From Candidatus Nitrosopumilus sp. (GTDB taxonomy: Archaea > Thermoproteota > Nitrososphaeria > Nitrososphaerales > Nitrosopumilaceae), in NCBI GenBank assembly GCA_029263475.1, contig JAJCXK010000034.1:1-59239 (forward strand): a stretch of DNA of 59,239 bases. The letters are read 5' to 3'. Shown piece by piece: positions 1-8,704 of the stretch. The position numbers and the translations under genes were made by a program. Position 1 is the stretch's first letter, and each line of letters begins with the position of its first letter. The notes beneath the pieces are model-generated. The model saw only the letters and a list, made by a program, of their open reading frames with translations, ran no database searches and was not told the origin of the DNA.

Positions 1-1101
1 ACTGGAGAAGTTTTCATAAAAGACACCAATCAAAAAATGCTAGGTTCATCAGGACATGCTTTAAAATTAAAAGGAGATAATCCAAACTCTTCTAAATTAA
101 ATGTCATTTTAGTTGAACAAAACAATGAATGTTTTTTAAAATTACAAAATGTAATTCATGAACATTGGCCACAAATTGACTATTCATTTTTTCCGCTTTC
201 CTTAGAAAAAGATTGGGTGTATCTCTTGAGACAACCTAGTGAAGTTATTGATATTCTCGATGAATATAATATTGGTATCGCTTTATTCTTTTTTGATCCT
301 TTATTATTTGTGCAGTGGAATGAAATTGAGGCAATTGCAGAAAGAAGAATCAAAAAATATTATCAAATTGGCACTGAATTTCTAATTTTTATTTTTACAT
401 CTGATTGGTTTACTGGAAGAGGTGATTGGCATGCGTTACCTGAACATGATGATAAAAATACTTGGACTAATGAAGAATCTTCATCCGTAGATCGTTGTAA
501 TCAATTATTTGGAAATTCATCATGGCAATCTCATCTATTATGTCCAAATACACATTCCAAAAAAATAGGACTTATGGTGAAATTGTATAAACAAAGATTA
601 CAAAACTGGTTTCGGTATGTACTGCCCATGCCATTTGAACCAAAACCGGGACAAACATATCATATTTTTGCCTGTTCTAATTATGAAAGAGGTGTAAATA
701 TCACTCGCCAATTTTATACTAAGTTCACTGACAATCCTCCGTTTTCTCCAGACAACAAAATCACCTACACAAAATTCCTTGAGATACATCCTGAGAAAAA
801 AATGAAGGGTTCTTCGAAGTCAGATGAGTGGAAAATTTTATGGAATGTAATTAAAAATCATCAGGATGGACTTTGCGATATTTTTTGTAAAGAGTTGATG
901 AATAAACAACCTGATCCTGTATTGCTCTCTAATTCTCTCAAATGGCTTGAATCTAATGGGTATGTGGAAGAAATTAAACCATTGTCAAAAATGTGGGCAA
1001 ATCCTCCTCCTCTTTATAGATTGAATTGGAAAAATATTGAGGATCGATTTGGAATAATTCCTTCAGACAACTTGTCTCCCTTGACATTAAAACAAGTCTA
1101 A
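1..1101 (+). CDS. tcmP: TcmP-like protein (three-Cys-motif partner family), 5' end outside window
   Basis: The reading frame is open from base 1, so the N-terminus lies outside the window; the first ATG inside is at 37, but the codons before it continue the same protein. Visible parts resemble the three-Cys-motif partner family: an LGSSGHAL stretch, a NVILVEQN strand resembling the family's FIEKD segment, an FFFDP segment like its FLDPFG motif followed by W..IE.IA, then an alpha-helical C-terminal half with a probable winged helix (about the last 90 residues). TcmP proteins are usually encoded beside a three-Cys-motif (radical-SAM-like) protein, which would lie upstream here and cannot be seen. 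Their biochemical role is not established. The assignment rests on motif memory and is moderate; the alternative is an unrelated helical protein. Confidence 0.5.
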   Translation, partial: TGEVFIKDTNQKMLGSSGHALKLKGDNPNSSKLNVILVEQNNECFLKLQNVIHEHWPQIDYSFFPLSLEKDWVYLLRQPSEVIDILDEYNIGIALFFFDPLLFVQWNEIEAIAERRIKKYYQIGTEFLIFIFTSDWFTGRGDWHALPEHDDKNTWTNEESSSVDRCNQLFGNSSWQSHLLCPNTHSKKIGLMVKLYKQRLQNWFRYVLPMPFEPKPGQTYHIFACSNYERGVNITRQFYTKFTDNPPFSPDNKITYTKFLEIHPEKKMKGSSKSDEWKILWNVIKNHQDGLCDIFCKELMNKQPDPVLLSNSLKWLESNGYVEEIKPLSKMWANPPPLYRLNWKNIEDRFGIIPSDNLSPLTLKQV

Positions 1102-1122
1102 AACAGGGCACTAAATCTTAAG

Positions 1123-1144
1123 ACCAAAAACGTTAGATTTTGGT
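1123..1144. terminator. possible stem-loop after the tcmP-like gene
   Basis: ACCAAAA (1123-1129) and TTTTGGT (1138-1144) form a perfect 7-bp inverted repeat with an 8-base loop, 22 bases after the stop codon of the TcmP-like gene. It is flanked by ATCT and AGAT, which could extend the stem imperfectly. A role in transcript ending or RNA stability is inferred; archaea mostly terminate at T-runs, so confidence is low. The remaining 1145-1389 region is AT-rich and shows no convincing gene. Confidence 0.3.
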
Positions 1145-1320
1145 GACAGATCTAATACAATTGTAATTAAGTAAATTTGGTATTTAGATGGTACTGAGAA
1201 TTCATACTTTTATTTTATGAATTGAAAATCTGATTTTATTCATTTGTTGTTTGAAATACGATCATTCATCTAAGAAACTTAGTAAAAACTATCAATTTGT
1301 AGCAGTAAATAGATAATGAA

Positions 1321-1340
1321 AACCAAGTTTCAAATTGGTT
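1321..1340. terminator. inverted repeat downstream of bluB
   Basis: AACCAA (1321-1326) and TTGGTT (1335-1340) form an inverted repeat around an 8-base centre, 50 bases past the end of the minus-strand bluB gene and between two convergent genes. A terminator or 3' stem-loop is the simplest reading, but there is no long T-run beside it. Confidence 0.25.
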
Positions 1341-1389
1341 ATACTTGTTTTTGAGTGTTAAGCATGTATGTTTAGTGATTTTTAATTAT

Positions 1390-2100
1390 TTAAGCGTAAT
1401 TAAGATTGTCTTTTATCATATTTTGAATAACACTCCAATTTTCATTTTCTTTGTCATTCCATTTTTCAAAATATACCACATCTTTCAATTCAAGCCTTGG
1501 CAACCAACCTTTAATTTCGAGGTCTGGTTTTTCTGCAAAATTATCAACATATCCTAAACACAAGTATGCAACAGGAATAACGTGTTCTGGCAGTTCCAAT
1601 GTCTCTTTTAATGTATCATTTGATAGTATGCTTACCCATCCAAGACCTACTCCTTCTGTTCTAGCTGATAACCATAAATTTTGGATTGCGCAACATACAC
1701 TATAGAGACCTGCTTCGGGAATACTTGATCTGCCAATTACAAACGGACCAAATTTTGTCGGATCATATGTTACGCAAAGATTTATCGGAGACTCTAAAAT
1801 TCCTTCCAATTTGAATGAAAGATATTTTGATTTTTTAGGTTCTTCTACTAATTGTGATGAGCGATTTTTTTCCTCCACAAAAGATTCTTTGATTTTCTTT
1901 TTTGTTTCAATATCTTTGATTAATATAAAATTCCATGGTTGAGAGAATCCTACTGATGGAGCATGATGTGCTGCATTAAGAATTTTTGATAAAATATCAT
2001 CTTCTATGGGTTTTGAAATGAAATGAGATCTTACATCTCTTCTTGAATAAATTGCCTTGTAGAACCCTCTTTTTTCCTCCTCAGTGAAATCATCAGTCAT
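1390..2100 (-). CDS. bluB: 5,6-dimethylbenzimidazole synthase BluB
   Basis: This 236-residue nitroreductase-fold protein matches BluB, which uses O2 to break down reduced FMN into 5,6-dimethylbenzimidazole, the lower ligand of cobalamin. Visible features: an N-terminal FYKAIYSRRDVR segment for FMN phosphate binding, AHHAPSVGFSQPWNF typical of BluB, a central GRSSIPEAGLYSV stretch and the GVGLGWVSIL segment near the C-terminal third. The length fits the family. Ammonia-oxidising thaumarchaea make cobalamin and are known B12 producers, so the presence of a DMB-forming enzyme is consistent. It is a single gene facing the tcmP-like gene; no other cobalamin gene is in the window. It could be another nitroreductase, but the BluB-type proline and glycine pattern argues against that. 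Confidence 0.88.
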   Translation of the reverse strand: MTDDFTEEEKRGFYKAIYSRRDVRSHFISKPIEDDILSKILNAAHHAPSVGFSQPWNFILIKDIETKKKIKESFVEEKNRSSQLVEEPKKSKYLSFKLEGILESPINLCVTYDPTKFGPFVIGRSSIPEAGLYSVCCAIQNLWLSARTEGVGLGWVSILSNDTLKETLELPEHVIPVAYLCLGYVDNFAEKPDLEIKGWLPRLELKDVVYFEKWNDKENENWSVIQNMIKDNLNYA

Positions 2101-2169
2101 CTATTTTGTACCTTCATTTTTTCTTTTGTTAAACGTTAATAATGTCAATCATTTTGATTATTTTTCAAT

Positions 2170-2243
2170 GGGCCTGTAGTCTAGCTGGTTAGGATACCGC
2201 CTCGACATGGCGGTGATCATGAGTTCGAATCTCATTAGGCCCA
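2170..2243 (+). tRNA. tRNA-Val(GAC)
   Basis: A complete cloverleaf can be drawn. The acceptor stem GGGCCTG pairs with TAGGCCC (one G-T pair). The D-arm contains GTAGTCTAGCTGGTTAGGAT. The anticodon stem CCGCC/GGCGG holds the loop TCGACAT with anticodon GAC, which reads GUC valine codons. The T-arm is ATGAG-TTCGAAT-CTCAT, and the discriminator base is A. No intron is present, and CCA is not encoded. The gene sits alone between the bluB start and the end of a minus-strand membrane protein gene. Confidence 0.95.
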
Positions 2244-2247
2244 CTTA

Positions 2248-2745
2248 TTAATTATAACCGGTTTTGAAATCTTTGTCAAACTCACTCCATGAAGTCTGCG
2301 TGGTAATTCTTCCCTCAGTTTTGAAATCATCAATTTTTTCATTTACAGCTTTTTCATAAATTTCTGAGCTTACGTCGTCTTTGTTTAACACAAATGTATT
2401 TTTCAAAGGAATTTCTGCCCCTGAATAAAATAAAGCTCTTCCTGGTAATGCTACATCAGCTGTAGAGTATAACCCCGAACCTAATAATACATCATCATCA
2501 TACAACTGATAATCAATAACGGAAACAGTCAATGTTTTGTCACTTGGATTCTTTATTAGAAATGTAACTTCAAATTTCGCCTGATCACCTGTAGTGTTAA
2601 CATTAATTAGTTCTACATTTGATAATTCAATTTCAACTTGTTCAAGTTCCACATTATCTAGACTTGCATAAAAAATAATTCCTCCCATTAAAGCAAAAAC
2701 TCCTGCAATTGCTGCATAAACTGTTAGTTTGCTTTGAAGTGCCAT
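2248..2745 (-). CDS. membrane-anchored LEA14/WHy-like protein
   Basis: The 165-residue protein starts with a short basic end and one hydrophobic segment (about residues 7-28), then a soluble part predicted to lie outside the membrane. The soluble part carries the pattern of the LEA14-like (WHy) beta-sandwich: KFEVTFLIKNPSDKTL followed by a strand containing DYQLYDDD, then short strands ending with KTEGRITT. Such domains are linked to stress tolerance in plants and to unknown functions in archaea. A second protein of the same design is encoded at 31228-31782, sharing the NP-x6-VxxxDYQL arrangement, so this is a small family in the genome. The stop codon lies 5 bases from the tRNA end. No specific function is claimed. 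Confidence 0.6.
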   Translation of the reverse strand: MALQSKLTVYAAIAGVFALMGGIIFYASLDNVELEQVEIELSNVELINVNTTGDQAKFEVTFLIKNPSDKTLTVSVIDYQLYDDDVLLGSGLYSTADVALPGRALFYSGAEIPLKNTFVLNKDDVSSEIYEKAVNEKIDDFKTEGRITTQTSWSEFDKDFKTGYN

Positions 2746-2826
2746 TTCATTGGTTGCTAATTTCCATAACTAAAAAAGGTTGGCAAGATCCAAATACATA
2801 ATATTTGATTTAAAATATTCTAATCT

Positions 2827-3324
2827 ATGACTGCGATAGAGCAAGCAATTGTCACTTGGATTCATCTGATTGCTGCCTCAATTTGGGTAGGTGGCTCTTT
2901 GTTTATCGGGATTGTATTTTCTCCGCTTTTAAAAACAATGACTAATTCTGTTGAAGAGCGAATGCAGATAATGATTCGTGTTGGAAGACGATTTAACAAA
3001 GTTGCGGTTCCATCGTTGATAATTCTCATGATAACTGGATTGTACACATCTCATGCGTTAATTGGAAAACCCGAACTTCTTGTTTCAACAAGTTATGGGA
3101 CGTTTTTAATCATCAAAATTTTCTTAGTGATTGCATTAGTAGTAGTCTATGCTGTTCATGTCAGGGTGATTCGTAAAGATGTTGAAGAAAAAATTATGTC
3201 AAATCAAATGCCAGAACCTGAAATTCAAAAGCTAAGAAAAAAAATTATCATACTTGGAGAAATTACTGTAGTTTTGTCCATAGCAATTCTATTTTTTGCC
3301 TCCTTACTTGATGCTGGAGTTTGA
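2827..3324 (+). CDS. CopD-like integral membrane protein
   Basis: The 165-residue protein has four predicted membrane helices (about residues 8-33, 55-77, 86-110 and 138-160). The first contains W-x-HL-x3-IW-x-GG, the hallmark of the CopD and related DUF2269 membrane domain, where the conserved His and Trp lie near the outer face. CopD proteins are tied to copper import or tolerance in bacteria; in ammonia-oxidising archaea, which depend on copper enzymes, single-domain relatives are common. It is transcribed alone, divergent from the LEA14-like gene. Its end overlaps the convergent rtcA gene by 21 bases. A larger CopC-CopD fusion is encoded at 55556-58336. Metal specificity cannot be read from the sequence. 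Confidence 0.7.
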   Translation: MTAIEQAIVTWIHLIAASIWVGGSLFIGIVFSPLLKTMTNSVEERMQIMIRVGRRFNKVAVPSLIILMITGLYTSHALIGKPELLVSTSYGTFLIIKIFLVIALVVVYAVHVRVIRKDVEEKIMSNQMPEPEIQKLRKKIIILGEITVVLSIAILFFASLLDAGV

Positions 3325-4326
3325 AACACCTTCAATTATAACTTCAAATCCACTATCTATTTTCCCTATCCCGTATTTGCAACCTGTGATTTTTGACGTG
3401 ACAAACAAATTTGTCTCCAAATGTTTTGTAATTTTACTCACTGGAAAAATTATTTTTTCATTAGATAAACTAGCAGGAACAACTAACATGTCTGCTAAAT
3501 TATCATCTATGGAAGAACTTTTAGTAAAACTGTCAACGTCTAAATCAAATTCACAGGTTTTATTATTATATAATGCATCCATTCCTACGATGGAAAAATC
3601 ATCAATGCTGTAAATCAACAAGGTGGCACCTGAATCTATTGCCTCTTCATATTTGATTTCTGCATCAACTTCATAATTTGCGTCAGTTAATTTTTTCGTG
3701 ATTTCACTTACTTTACTTTCAATTTTCTCACTTGGTAGTTTTGAAAATGAGCAAATTAACTTCACATATTTTATTTTTCTTTTAGAAAATATTGTTGATT
3801 TAATGTCTGATGGGCATATTTTTAACTGAATTTCCCCGTTACCTTTTGGATAATATCCTCGTCTAATTAATTCAAATGAAAAATTAATTCCCATTCTTGA
3901 ATATGCCTCTTTGAGTACATGTTGAGTATAATCAATGGTTGGACTCCAAAGTACGTCTGTACCGCCTTTAATTTTTAAATCAAGATGTTTTTTTGAGATT
4001 GCTACTACTGGAATTATAGCTTGTAGAATTAATGGAATACTTCCGGCAGTGCCAATGTCTTCAATTAAATCTAAATTTTCAATTTCGCCTGGAATAAATT
4101 TCAGCTCAGTCGATCCTATTTCAGCCCCTATGGTTTTTGCATTAGCAATTTTTTGAAGTACAGTTATTGCGGTAAGATGCTGTGGTCTTAATCCTGAAAC
4201 TTTTCTATTTTTTCTAATATTTTCTATATGAATTGGTTTTTTTGTAATACATGAAAGTGCAATTGCTGATCTAATTATCTGTCCTCCACCTTCACCGTGA
4301 CCTCCGTTAATTTTTAAAAAATTCAT
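3304..4326 (-). CDS. rtcA: RNA 3'-terminal phosphate cyclase RtcA
   Basis: The 340-residue protein matches the RNA 3'-phosphate cyclase family, which converts a 3'-phosphate RNA end to a 2',3'-cyclic phosphate using ATP. The N-terminus shows INGGHGEGGGQIIRSAIALS, the family signature; GTAGSI and GGTDVLWSPT follow at the expected positions. Near the C-terminus the KHLETN segment supplies the likely adenylated histidine (His302). The length equals that of typical archaeal RtcA. It overlaps the end of the CopD-like gene and is divergent from nadM by about 60 bases. No RtcB gene is in the window. Confidence 0.92.
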   Translation of the reverse strand: MNFLKINGGHGEGGGQIIRSAIALSCITKKPIHIENIRKNRKVSGLRPQHLTAITVLQKIANAKTIGAEIGSTELKFIPGEIENLDLIEDIGTAGSIPLILQAIIPVVAISKKHLDLKIKGGTDVLWSPTIDYTQHVLKEAYSRMGINFSFELIRRGYYPKGNGEIQLKICPSDIKSTIFSKRKIKYVKLICSFSKLPSEKIESKVSEITKKLTDANYEVDAEIKYEEAIDSGATLLIYSIDDFSIVGMDALYNNKTCEFDLDVDSFTKSSSIDDNLADMLVVPASLSNEKIIFPVSKITKHLETNLFVTSKITGCKYGIGKIDSGFEVIIEGVSNSSIK

Positions 4327-4389
4327 TCTTTTTTGTTCAATTTTTACTCTTTATGATAGTTTTTTAAAAAGAAATTTTTTATTGTTTGT

Positions 4390-4863
4390 ATGGATGGTTT
4401 GTTGATAGGGAGATTCCAACCCTTTCACCTGGGTCATCTTGAAGCATTACGTTTTGCTTTGTCTAAGGTTGATAAATTGTGGGTAGGTTTGGGAAGCTCA
4501 AACAAGCCTGTGGAAAAAAATAACCCATTTACGGCACAACAACGAAAAGAAATGATTCTGTCTTCTATTGATGATTCGATGAAGGAAAAAATTGTAATTT
4601 ATTTTATTCCAGATGTGGATAATCATGTTAGATGGATTGAAAAAATAGATACAATTGTTCCAAAATTTGATATAATTTTTTCAAATGATGACTTGACAAA
4701 GCATCTGTATTTGAAAAGAAATATCCAGGTCCTTACAATTCCTTTTCTAAATAGGGAATCATTATCTGGAACCAACCTTCGCAATCTAATCGTAAACGAT
4801 CTAAGATGGGAAGATTTTGTACCTGATGGTACTAGGAATTTTTTAAAAAAAAACTGGTCCTAA
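4390..4863 (+). CDS. nadM: nicotinamide-nucleotide adenylyltransferase
   Basis: This 157-residue nucleotidyltransferase transfers AMP from ATP to NMN to form NAD, the last step of NAD synthesis. The N-terminus reads GRFQPFHLGHLEA with the HxGH motif of the superfamily, and near the C-terminus SLSGTNLRN corresponds to the ISGTxIR motif of archaeal NadM. The ATG at 4390 begins directly before the first beta strand, as in relatives. It is a single gene between rtcA, read the other way, and the aminotransferase gene. Its length is slightly short for the family but no motif is missing. Confidence 0.92.
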   Translation: MDGLLIGRFQPFHLGHLEALRFALSKVDKLWVGLGSSNKPVEKNNPFTAQQRKEMILSSIDDSMKEKIVIYFIPDVDNHVRWIEKIDTIVPKFDIIFSNDDLTKHLYLKRNIQVLTIPFLNRESLSGTNLRNLIVNDLRWEDFVPDGTRNFLKKNWS

Positions 4864-4885
4864 AGAACTCCTAAAAAATCTCTAA

Positions 4886-4893
4886 TTATAAAT
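4886..4893 (+). promoter_or_regulatory. TATA-like box before the class V aminotransferase
   Basis: TTATAAAT lies 31 bases before the ATG at 4925 and downstream of the nadM stop, a suitable position for an archaeal TATA box giving a short leader. Confidence 0.5.
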
Positions 4894-4924
4894 AAACCCC
4901 AAAATCAGTGGTAACAGATAACTC

Positions 4925-6070
4925 ATGGAATATCTTTCAATGCTTCCCGGTCCAACAAATGTGCCTAATAGAGTAATGAGGGCAATGCTAGCACCAATTA
5001 TCAATCACAGAAGTGATGATTTTGTTGAATTGTATACTGATGTAGTTGATAAGACTCAGCAAGTTTTTGAAACACAAAATGATATTGTGGCATTATCTGC
5101 TTCAGGAACTGGTGCAGTTGAAGCAGGTGTTGTTAATTTGGTTAAGAAAGGCGATAAAATCATCATTCCTGTAAATGGCGAATTTAGTAGGCGACTATCA
5201 CAATTAATTGAAGGCCAAGGTGGCAATGTTGTAAAACTTGAAACTCCACCAGGAGAGAATTCAACTTTTGATCAAGTTAAAGAGGCATTTGATAACAACA
5301 AAGATGTTAAAGCCTTCTACGTTGTTCACAATGAAACTTCAACTGGAACAATGGTAAATTATCTTGATAAGATATCTGACTTGACCTCAAGAAATGATGC
5401 CTTCTACGTTGTAGATTCTGTTTCATTGCTTGGTGGTGCTCAACTTCCAGTTGACAAGTGGAATATTGATGTATGTATGACTGGTGCACAAAAAGCGATT
5501 GCTGCTCCTCCAGGAATTTCACCGATATCTGTAAGTGCTAAAGCCAAAAAGTACATGATTGAAAATCCACCATCTACAATGTATTTCAATTTAGCAAGAT
5601 ACTTCAAATTTTATGATAATGAAAAACATACTCCTTTTACACCTGCATTACCATTGCTTTATGCATACAGAGAGGCATTGTCAATAATGTTGGAAGAAGG
5701 ATTACAAAATGTCTTTAATCGTCATAAAGTTTGTTCTGATGCATTATACGACGGACTTAGTGCAATGGGTCTATCTCCTTTTGCAAAAAAAGAAGATCGT
5801 TCAATCTCAATTGTTGCATTAAATTATTTGGATGGTATGGAAGACAAAACTTTCAGAACTACATTAGCTGATAAATTCAGAGTATTGGTTGCTGGCGGCT
5901 TTGGTGATCTTAAGGGCAAGGTATTCAGGGTAGGATGTATGGGTGAGGTTAGTCCGTATCATGTAATGAGAACTATTTCTGCAATATCATCTACATTGGC
6001 AATGATGGGATTTGATGTTGATGCTCAAGCAGGACTCAAAACTGCAGAAGAAAAATTAAAGTCTCTCTAG
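4925..6070 (+). CDS. class V aminotransferase (serine/alanine-glyoxylate type)
   Basis: The 381-residue protein is a PLP-dependent fold-type I enzyme of the class V group that includes serine-pyruvate and alanine-glyoxylate aminotransferases. It opens with LPGPTNVPNRVM, typical of this subgroup. ASGTGAVEAGV binds the PLP phosphate, VVDSVSLLGG contains the aspartate that contacts the pyridine nitrogen, and CMTGAQKA holds the Schiff-base lysine (Lys190). A C-terminal RVGCMGEVS segment contains the substrate-carboxylate arginine. It has its own TATA-like box and no operon partner. The amino donor cannot be decided from sequence; serine or alanine to glyoxylate, or a related reaction, are possible. 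Confidence 0.85.
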   Translation: MEYLSMLPGPTNVPNRVMRAMLAPIINHRSDDFVELYTDVVDKTQQVFETQNDIVALSASGTGAVEAGVVNLVKKGDKIIIPVNGEFSRRLSQLIEGQGGNVVKLETPPGENSTFDQVKEAFDNNKDVKAFYVVHNETSTGTMVNYLDKISDLTSRNDAFYVVDSVSLLGGAQLPVDKWNIDVCMTGAQKAIAAPPGISPISVSAKAKKYMIENPPSTMYFNLARYFKFYDNEKHTPFTPALPLLYAYREALSIMLEEGLQNVFNRHKVCSDALYDGLSAMGLSPFAKKEDRSISIVALNYLDGMEDKTFRTTLADKFRVLVAGGFGDLKGKVFRVGCMGEVSPYHVMRTISAISSTLAMMGFDVDAQAGLKTAEEKLKSL

Positions 6071-6182
6071 CGTATTTCTGTTCTTTTGAATTTTTACAAT
6101 ATGTTTGCTGTTAGTTTGTTTAATCTAACTGTGGACTTTGACAAAGTTTAACTTAATATAAGGAAATTCGAAACTGATCACA

Positions 6183-6929
6183 TTGACTTTTGAAAAAGGC
6201 TCATTGATTCTAGTAAATTATACTGCGAAGGTAAAAGATACCGAAGAGATTTTTGATACTACAATTGAAGAGGATGCAAAAAAACATTCAATTCATGAGC
6301 CAAATGTAAAATATCAACCCAAACTAGTTTCTATAGGTGAAGTTTCTTATCCTGTTCTCAAAGGATTAGATGAAGCACTTGCAAAAACAAATGTTTCTGA
6401 TAAACTTATTGTTGAAGTAACACCAGACAAAGGTTTTGGTGAAAGAGATTCTAAAAAAGTTAGAATGATTCCTATTAGAAAATTGGGAGAAGATGCAGAG
6501 AAAGTTACGGTGGGTGATTCTATTGAAGTTGATGGTAAAAGAGGAATTATTCGATATATTGGTTCTGGCAGAGTCCAAGTTGATTACAATCATAGGTTTG
6601 CAGGAAAAACAATTCTATTTGATGTGAATGTGATCAAATCTCTTGATTCTCCAAATGACAAAGTTGATGGTATTCTTAAAAATAGACTTCCTGTGGAAGA
6701 TACAAAAATTGAATTTGACTTGAAGGATAGTGAGGTCAGTGTTATGATTCCTGAGGAAATCTTACGTGCTGATGGTTTACAAATCATGAAACATTTTATC
6801 CAACTGGATGTTTTCAAATTTGTTTCAACTTTGAACAAAGTATCTTTTGTTGAGTCACATATCAACAAACAAACTAAGGAAAAGAAACCTGAAATAAAAG
6901 AAGAAATATCCGAACAGAAAACTGCTTAA
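6183..6929 (+). CDS. FKBP-type peptidyl-prolyl isomerase, SlyD-like
   Basis: The 248-residue protein has an FKBP domain interrupted by the insert-in-flap region seen in SlyD-type archaeal FKBPs. It starts GSLILVNYTAKVKDT..IFDTT, has PVLKGLDEAL for the substrate pocket, and VDYNHRFAGKTILFDV, which is diagnostic for the SlyD/FKBP group. About 90 further residues form a charged C-terminal domain ending in a Lys/Glu-rich tail, longer than in minimal FKBPs and seen in the long archaeal FKBPs. The start is TTG. It acts in protein folding in the cytoplasm. The gene overlaps the convergent egsA gene by 4 bases. Confidence 0.87.
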   Translation: MTFEKGSLILVNYTAKVKDTEEIFDTTIEEDAKKHSIHEPNVKYQPKLVSIGEVSYPVLKGLDEALAKTNVSDKLIVEVTPDKGFGERDSKKVRMIPIRKLGEDAEKVTVGDSIEVDGKRGIIRYIGSGRVQVDYNHRFAGKTILFDVNVIKSLDSPNDKVDGILKNRLPVEDTKIEFDLKDSEVSVMIPEEILRADGLQIMKHFIQLDVFKFVSTLNKVSFVESHINKQTKEKKPEIKEEISEQKTA

Positions 6930-7990
6930 ATTACTCTGGTACTCTTTGCTAGATTTAACGCTCTTCTCTCCGTCATTTCAATTTCTTTTAAGATCGTATA
7001 TCGTTCAGGTCTTAAATCCTGTGCAATCATCAATGCATCAATGATCTGTTCTTTTTTTAACCCGATTTGTTTTGCAGTTGTTGGAGCTCCTATGTCCTTT
7101 AGTGTCTTTACTATTTTTTTCCAATCTTTTCCTTGCAGTTTTGTAATCATGATAGAACCTAATCCACATTTTTCTCCATGTAATCCCTTTCCTGGCGCAA
7201 TTTTATCTAATGCATGAGAAAAAAGATGTTCTGCACCTGAACATGGTCTGCTGCTTCCTGCAATACATGATGCAACCCCTGCGCTGATTAGGGCTTCCAC
7301 AATCACTCTCACATCAAATCCTTTTTTGGCATATTGACTCGATTTTTCCATAACTATTTCTGCACTCATAATTGCTAAATTTGCTGAATACCTTCCGTAA
7401 TATTCGCCAGTCTTATCTCGTCCTAGTTTCCAATCTTTGACAGCACTGATATTCGCCATCAAATCCCCACATCCGCTTGCAAGTAATCTGGATGGTGCTT
7501 TTTTAATAATATCAATATCTACAAAAACACCCAAAGGAGCTGTGGCAATTATAGAATGAGGTTTATCACTTTTTATTGAAACAAACGGACTAGCAATCCC
7601 ATCATGTGATGCAGCTGTGGGTACGCTGACGAATGGAATATCTAAATTAAAAGCAACCATTTTTGCAGCATCTACAGAACGGCCTCCACCAATCCCTGCA
7701 ATTATGTTACTATGATCTTCTTTCACATCAATCTGAATTTTTTTTAGAGTGCTGAATTGATTGTCTTTTGATGTATGCCATACAAACTTTATTTTTTTAT
7801 TTTTTAATGATTTTTCAATCTTTTGTTTAAGAATTTTTTTTACGTGAATTCCTGAAATTAGTGACACTTTCTTTGGTTTTGTTAGATTATGAAGAAATTG
7901 TCCAAAATCATCAATATTCTTTTCGCCTATTACAATTTGTCTAGGTAATTCCATCATATGTGAATCCATGCGATCTTGATTTTTTGTCAT
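6926..7990 (-). CDS. egsA: sn-glycerol-1-phosphate dehydrogenase
   Basis: This 354-residue enzyme reduces dihydroxyacetone phosphate to sn-glycerol-1-phosphate, the stereochemical hallmark of archaeal membrane lipids. Visible signatures are GIGGGRSVDAAKMVAF for the nucleotide site, PTAASHDGIASPFVS, SGCGDLMAN containing a metal-ligand Asp, GAEHLFSHAL with one zinc His and LHGEKCG with another. The length is normal for the family. Several Met codons lie in the first 13 residues (7990, 7969, 7957, 7954), so the exact start is uncertain; 7990 is the longest. It is divergent from psmB. Confidence 0.95.
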   Translation of the reverse strand: MTKNQDRMDSHMMELPRQIVIGEKNIDDFGQFLHNLTKPKKVSLISGIHVKKILKQKIEKSLKNKKIKFVWHTSKDNQFSTLKKIQIDVKEDHSNIIAGIGGGRSVDAAKMVAFNLDIPFVSVPTAASHDGIASPFVSIKSDKPHSIIATAPLGVFVDIDIIKKAPSRLLASGCGDLMANISAVKDWKLGRDKTGEYYGRYSANLAIMSAEIVMEKSSQYAKKGFDVRVIVEALISAGVASCIAGSSRPCSGAEHLFSHALDKIAPGKGLHGEKCGLGSIMITKLQGKDWKKIVKTLKDIGAPTTAKQIGLKKEQIIDALMIAQDLRPERYTILKEIEMTERRALNLAKSTRVI

Positions 7991-8064
7991 TATTTATGAT
8001 TTCAATGGACAAAAAGTTATTTAAAAGGGAGAGATTCAACTCACTTTATCTTAATAGGTGTATT

Positions 8065-8697
8065 TTGTCAAATAACGTTGAAGAAAAAATTTTGCATGGG
8101 ACTACCACTGTAGGTATCAAGGCTAGAGACGGTGTTGTATTATGCGCTGATATGAGAGCAAGTGCGGGCTATTTTATAGCTAATAATAATACTATGAAAA
8201 TTCAACAAATTGATCTACATGCAGGATTGACTTTGGCTGGAGGCGTCGCAGACGCACAAAACATTGTTGATATTTTACGTTATCATTCTAATCTTCATAG
8301 AGTTGAAAAACAAGATTCAATCTCAATTCATTCCCTTGCAAGACTTTGTTCATTGATATTTCATCAGAACAGAGGATATCCGTTTATGGCTGATATCTTG
8401 CTTGGTGGGTACGATGCAAATGGTCCCTCATTATTTAATGTGGATATGTTTGGTTCAGTTGAAGAGAAGTCATATGTTACAACTGGTAGTGGTTCACCTG
8501 TAGCTTATGGTTTACTTGAGGAAGAATACAAAGAAGATCTTACAATTGAAGAAGCAAAACAAGTAGCTTTGCGAGCTGTTAAAGCTGCAATAACTAGAAA
8601 CATTGGTACTGGTGATGGAATTAACGTCGCAATTATGGACAAAGATGGGTTCCGTCTATTAACTGATGAGCAAAAGAAAGCCGTCATAGAACTTTAG
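8065..8697 (+). CDS. psmB: proteasome beta subunit
   Basis: This is the catalytic subunit of the archaeal 20S proteasome. I place the start at the TTG at 8065. It gives a 12-residue propeptide ending in HG directly before TTTVG, whose first Thr (residue 13) becomes the N-terminal nucleophile after self-cleavage. In mature numbering Asp17 and Lys33 are both present, in LCAD and TMK. A GGTG Shine-Dalgarno-like motif sits at 8057-8060 and a TATA-like TTATTTAAAA at about 8017-8026. Longer in-frame starts at 7960 or 8005 would lie upstream of that promoter and overlap or abut egsA. The next gene, aCPSF1, begins 7 bases after the stop, suggesting co-transcription. Confidence 0.93.
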   Translation: MSNNVEEKILHGTTTVGIKARDGVVLCADMRASAGYFIANNNTMKIQQIDLHAGLTLAGGVADAQNIVDILRYHSNLHRVEKQDSISIHSLARLCSLIFHQNRGYPFMADILLGGYDANGPSLFNVDMFGSVEEKSYVTTGSGSPVAYGLLEEEYKEDLTIEEAKQVALRAVKAAITRNIGTGDGINVAIMDKDGFRLLTDEQKKAVIEL

Positions 8698-8704
8698 TGA
8701 TTTA

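Noticed and set aside
2170-2243. tRNA-Val as an integration site of a mobile element
   Set aside because: No integrase and no repeated copy of the tRNA 3' end was noticed nearby; neighbours are ordinary housekeeping genes.
7960-8064. Longer N-terminus of psmB starting at 7960 or 8005
   Set aside because: It would overlap or abut the divergent egsA start and lie upstream of the TATA-like box at about 8017-8026; the TTG at 8065 gives a normal short propeptide.
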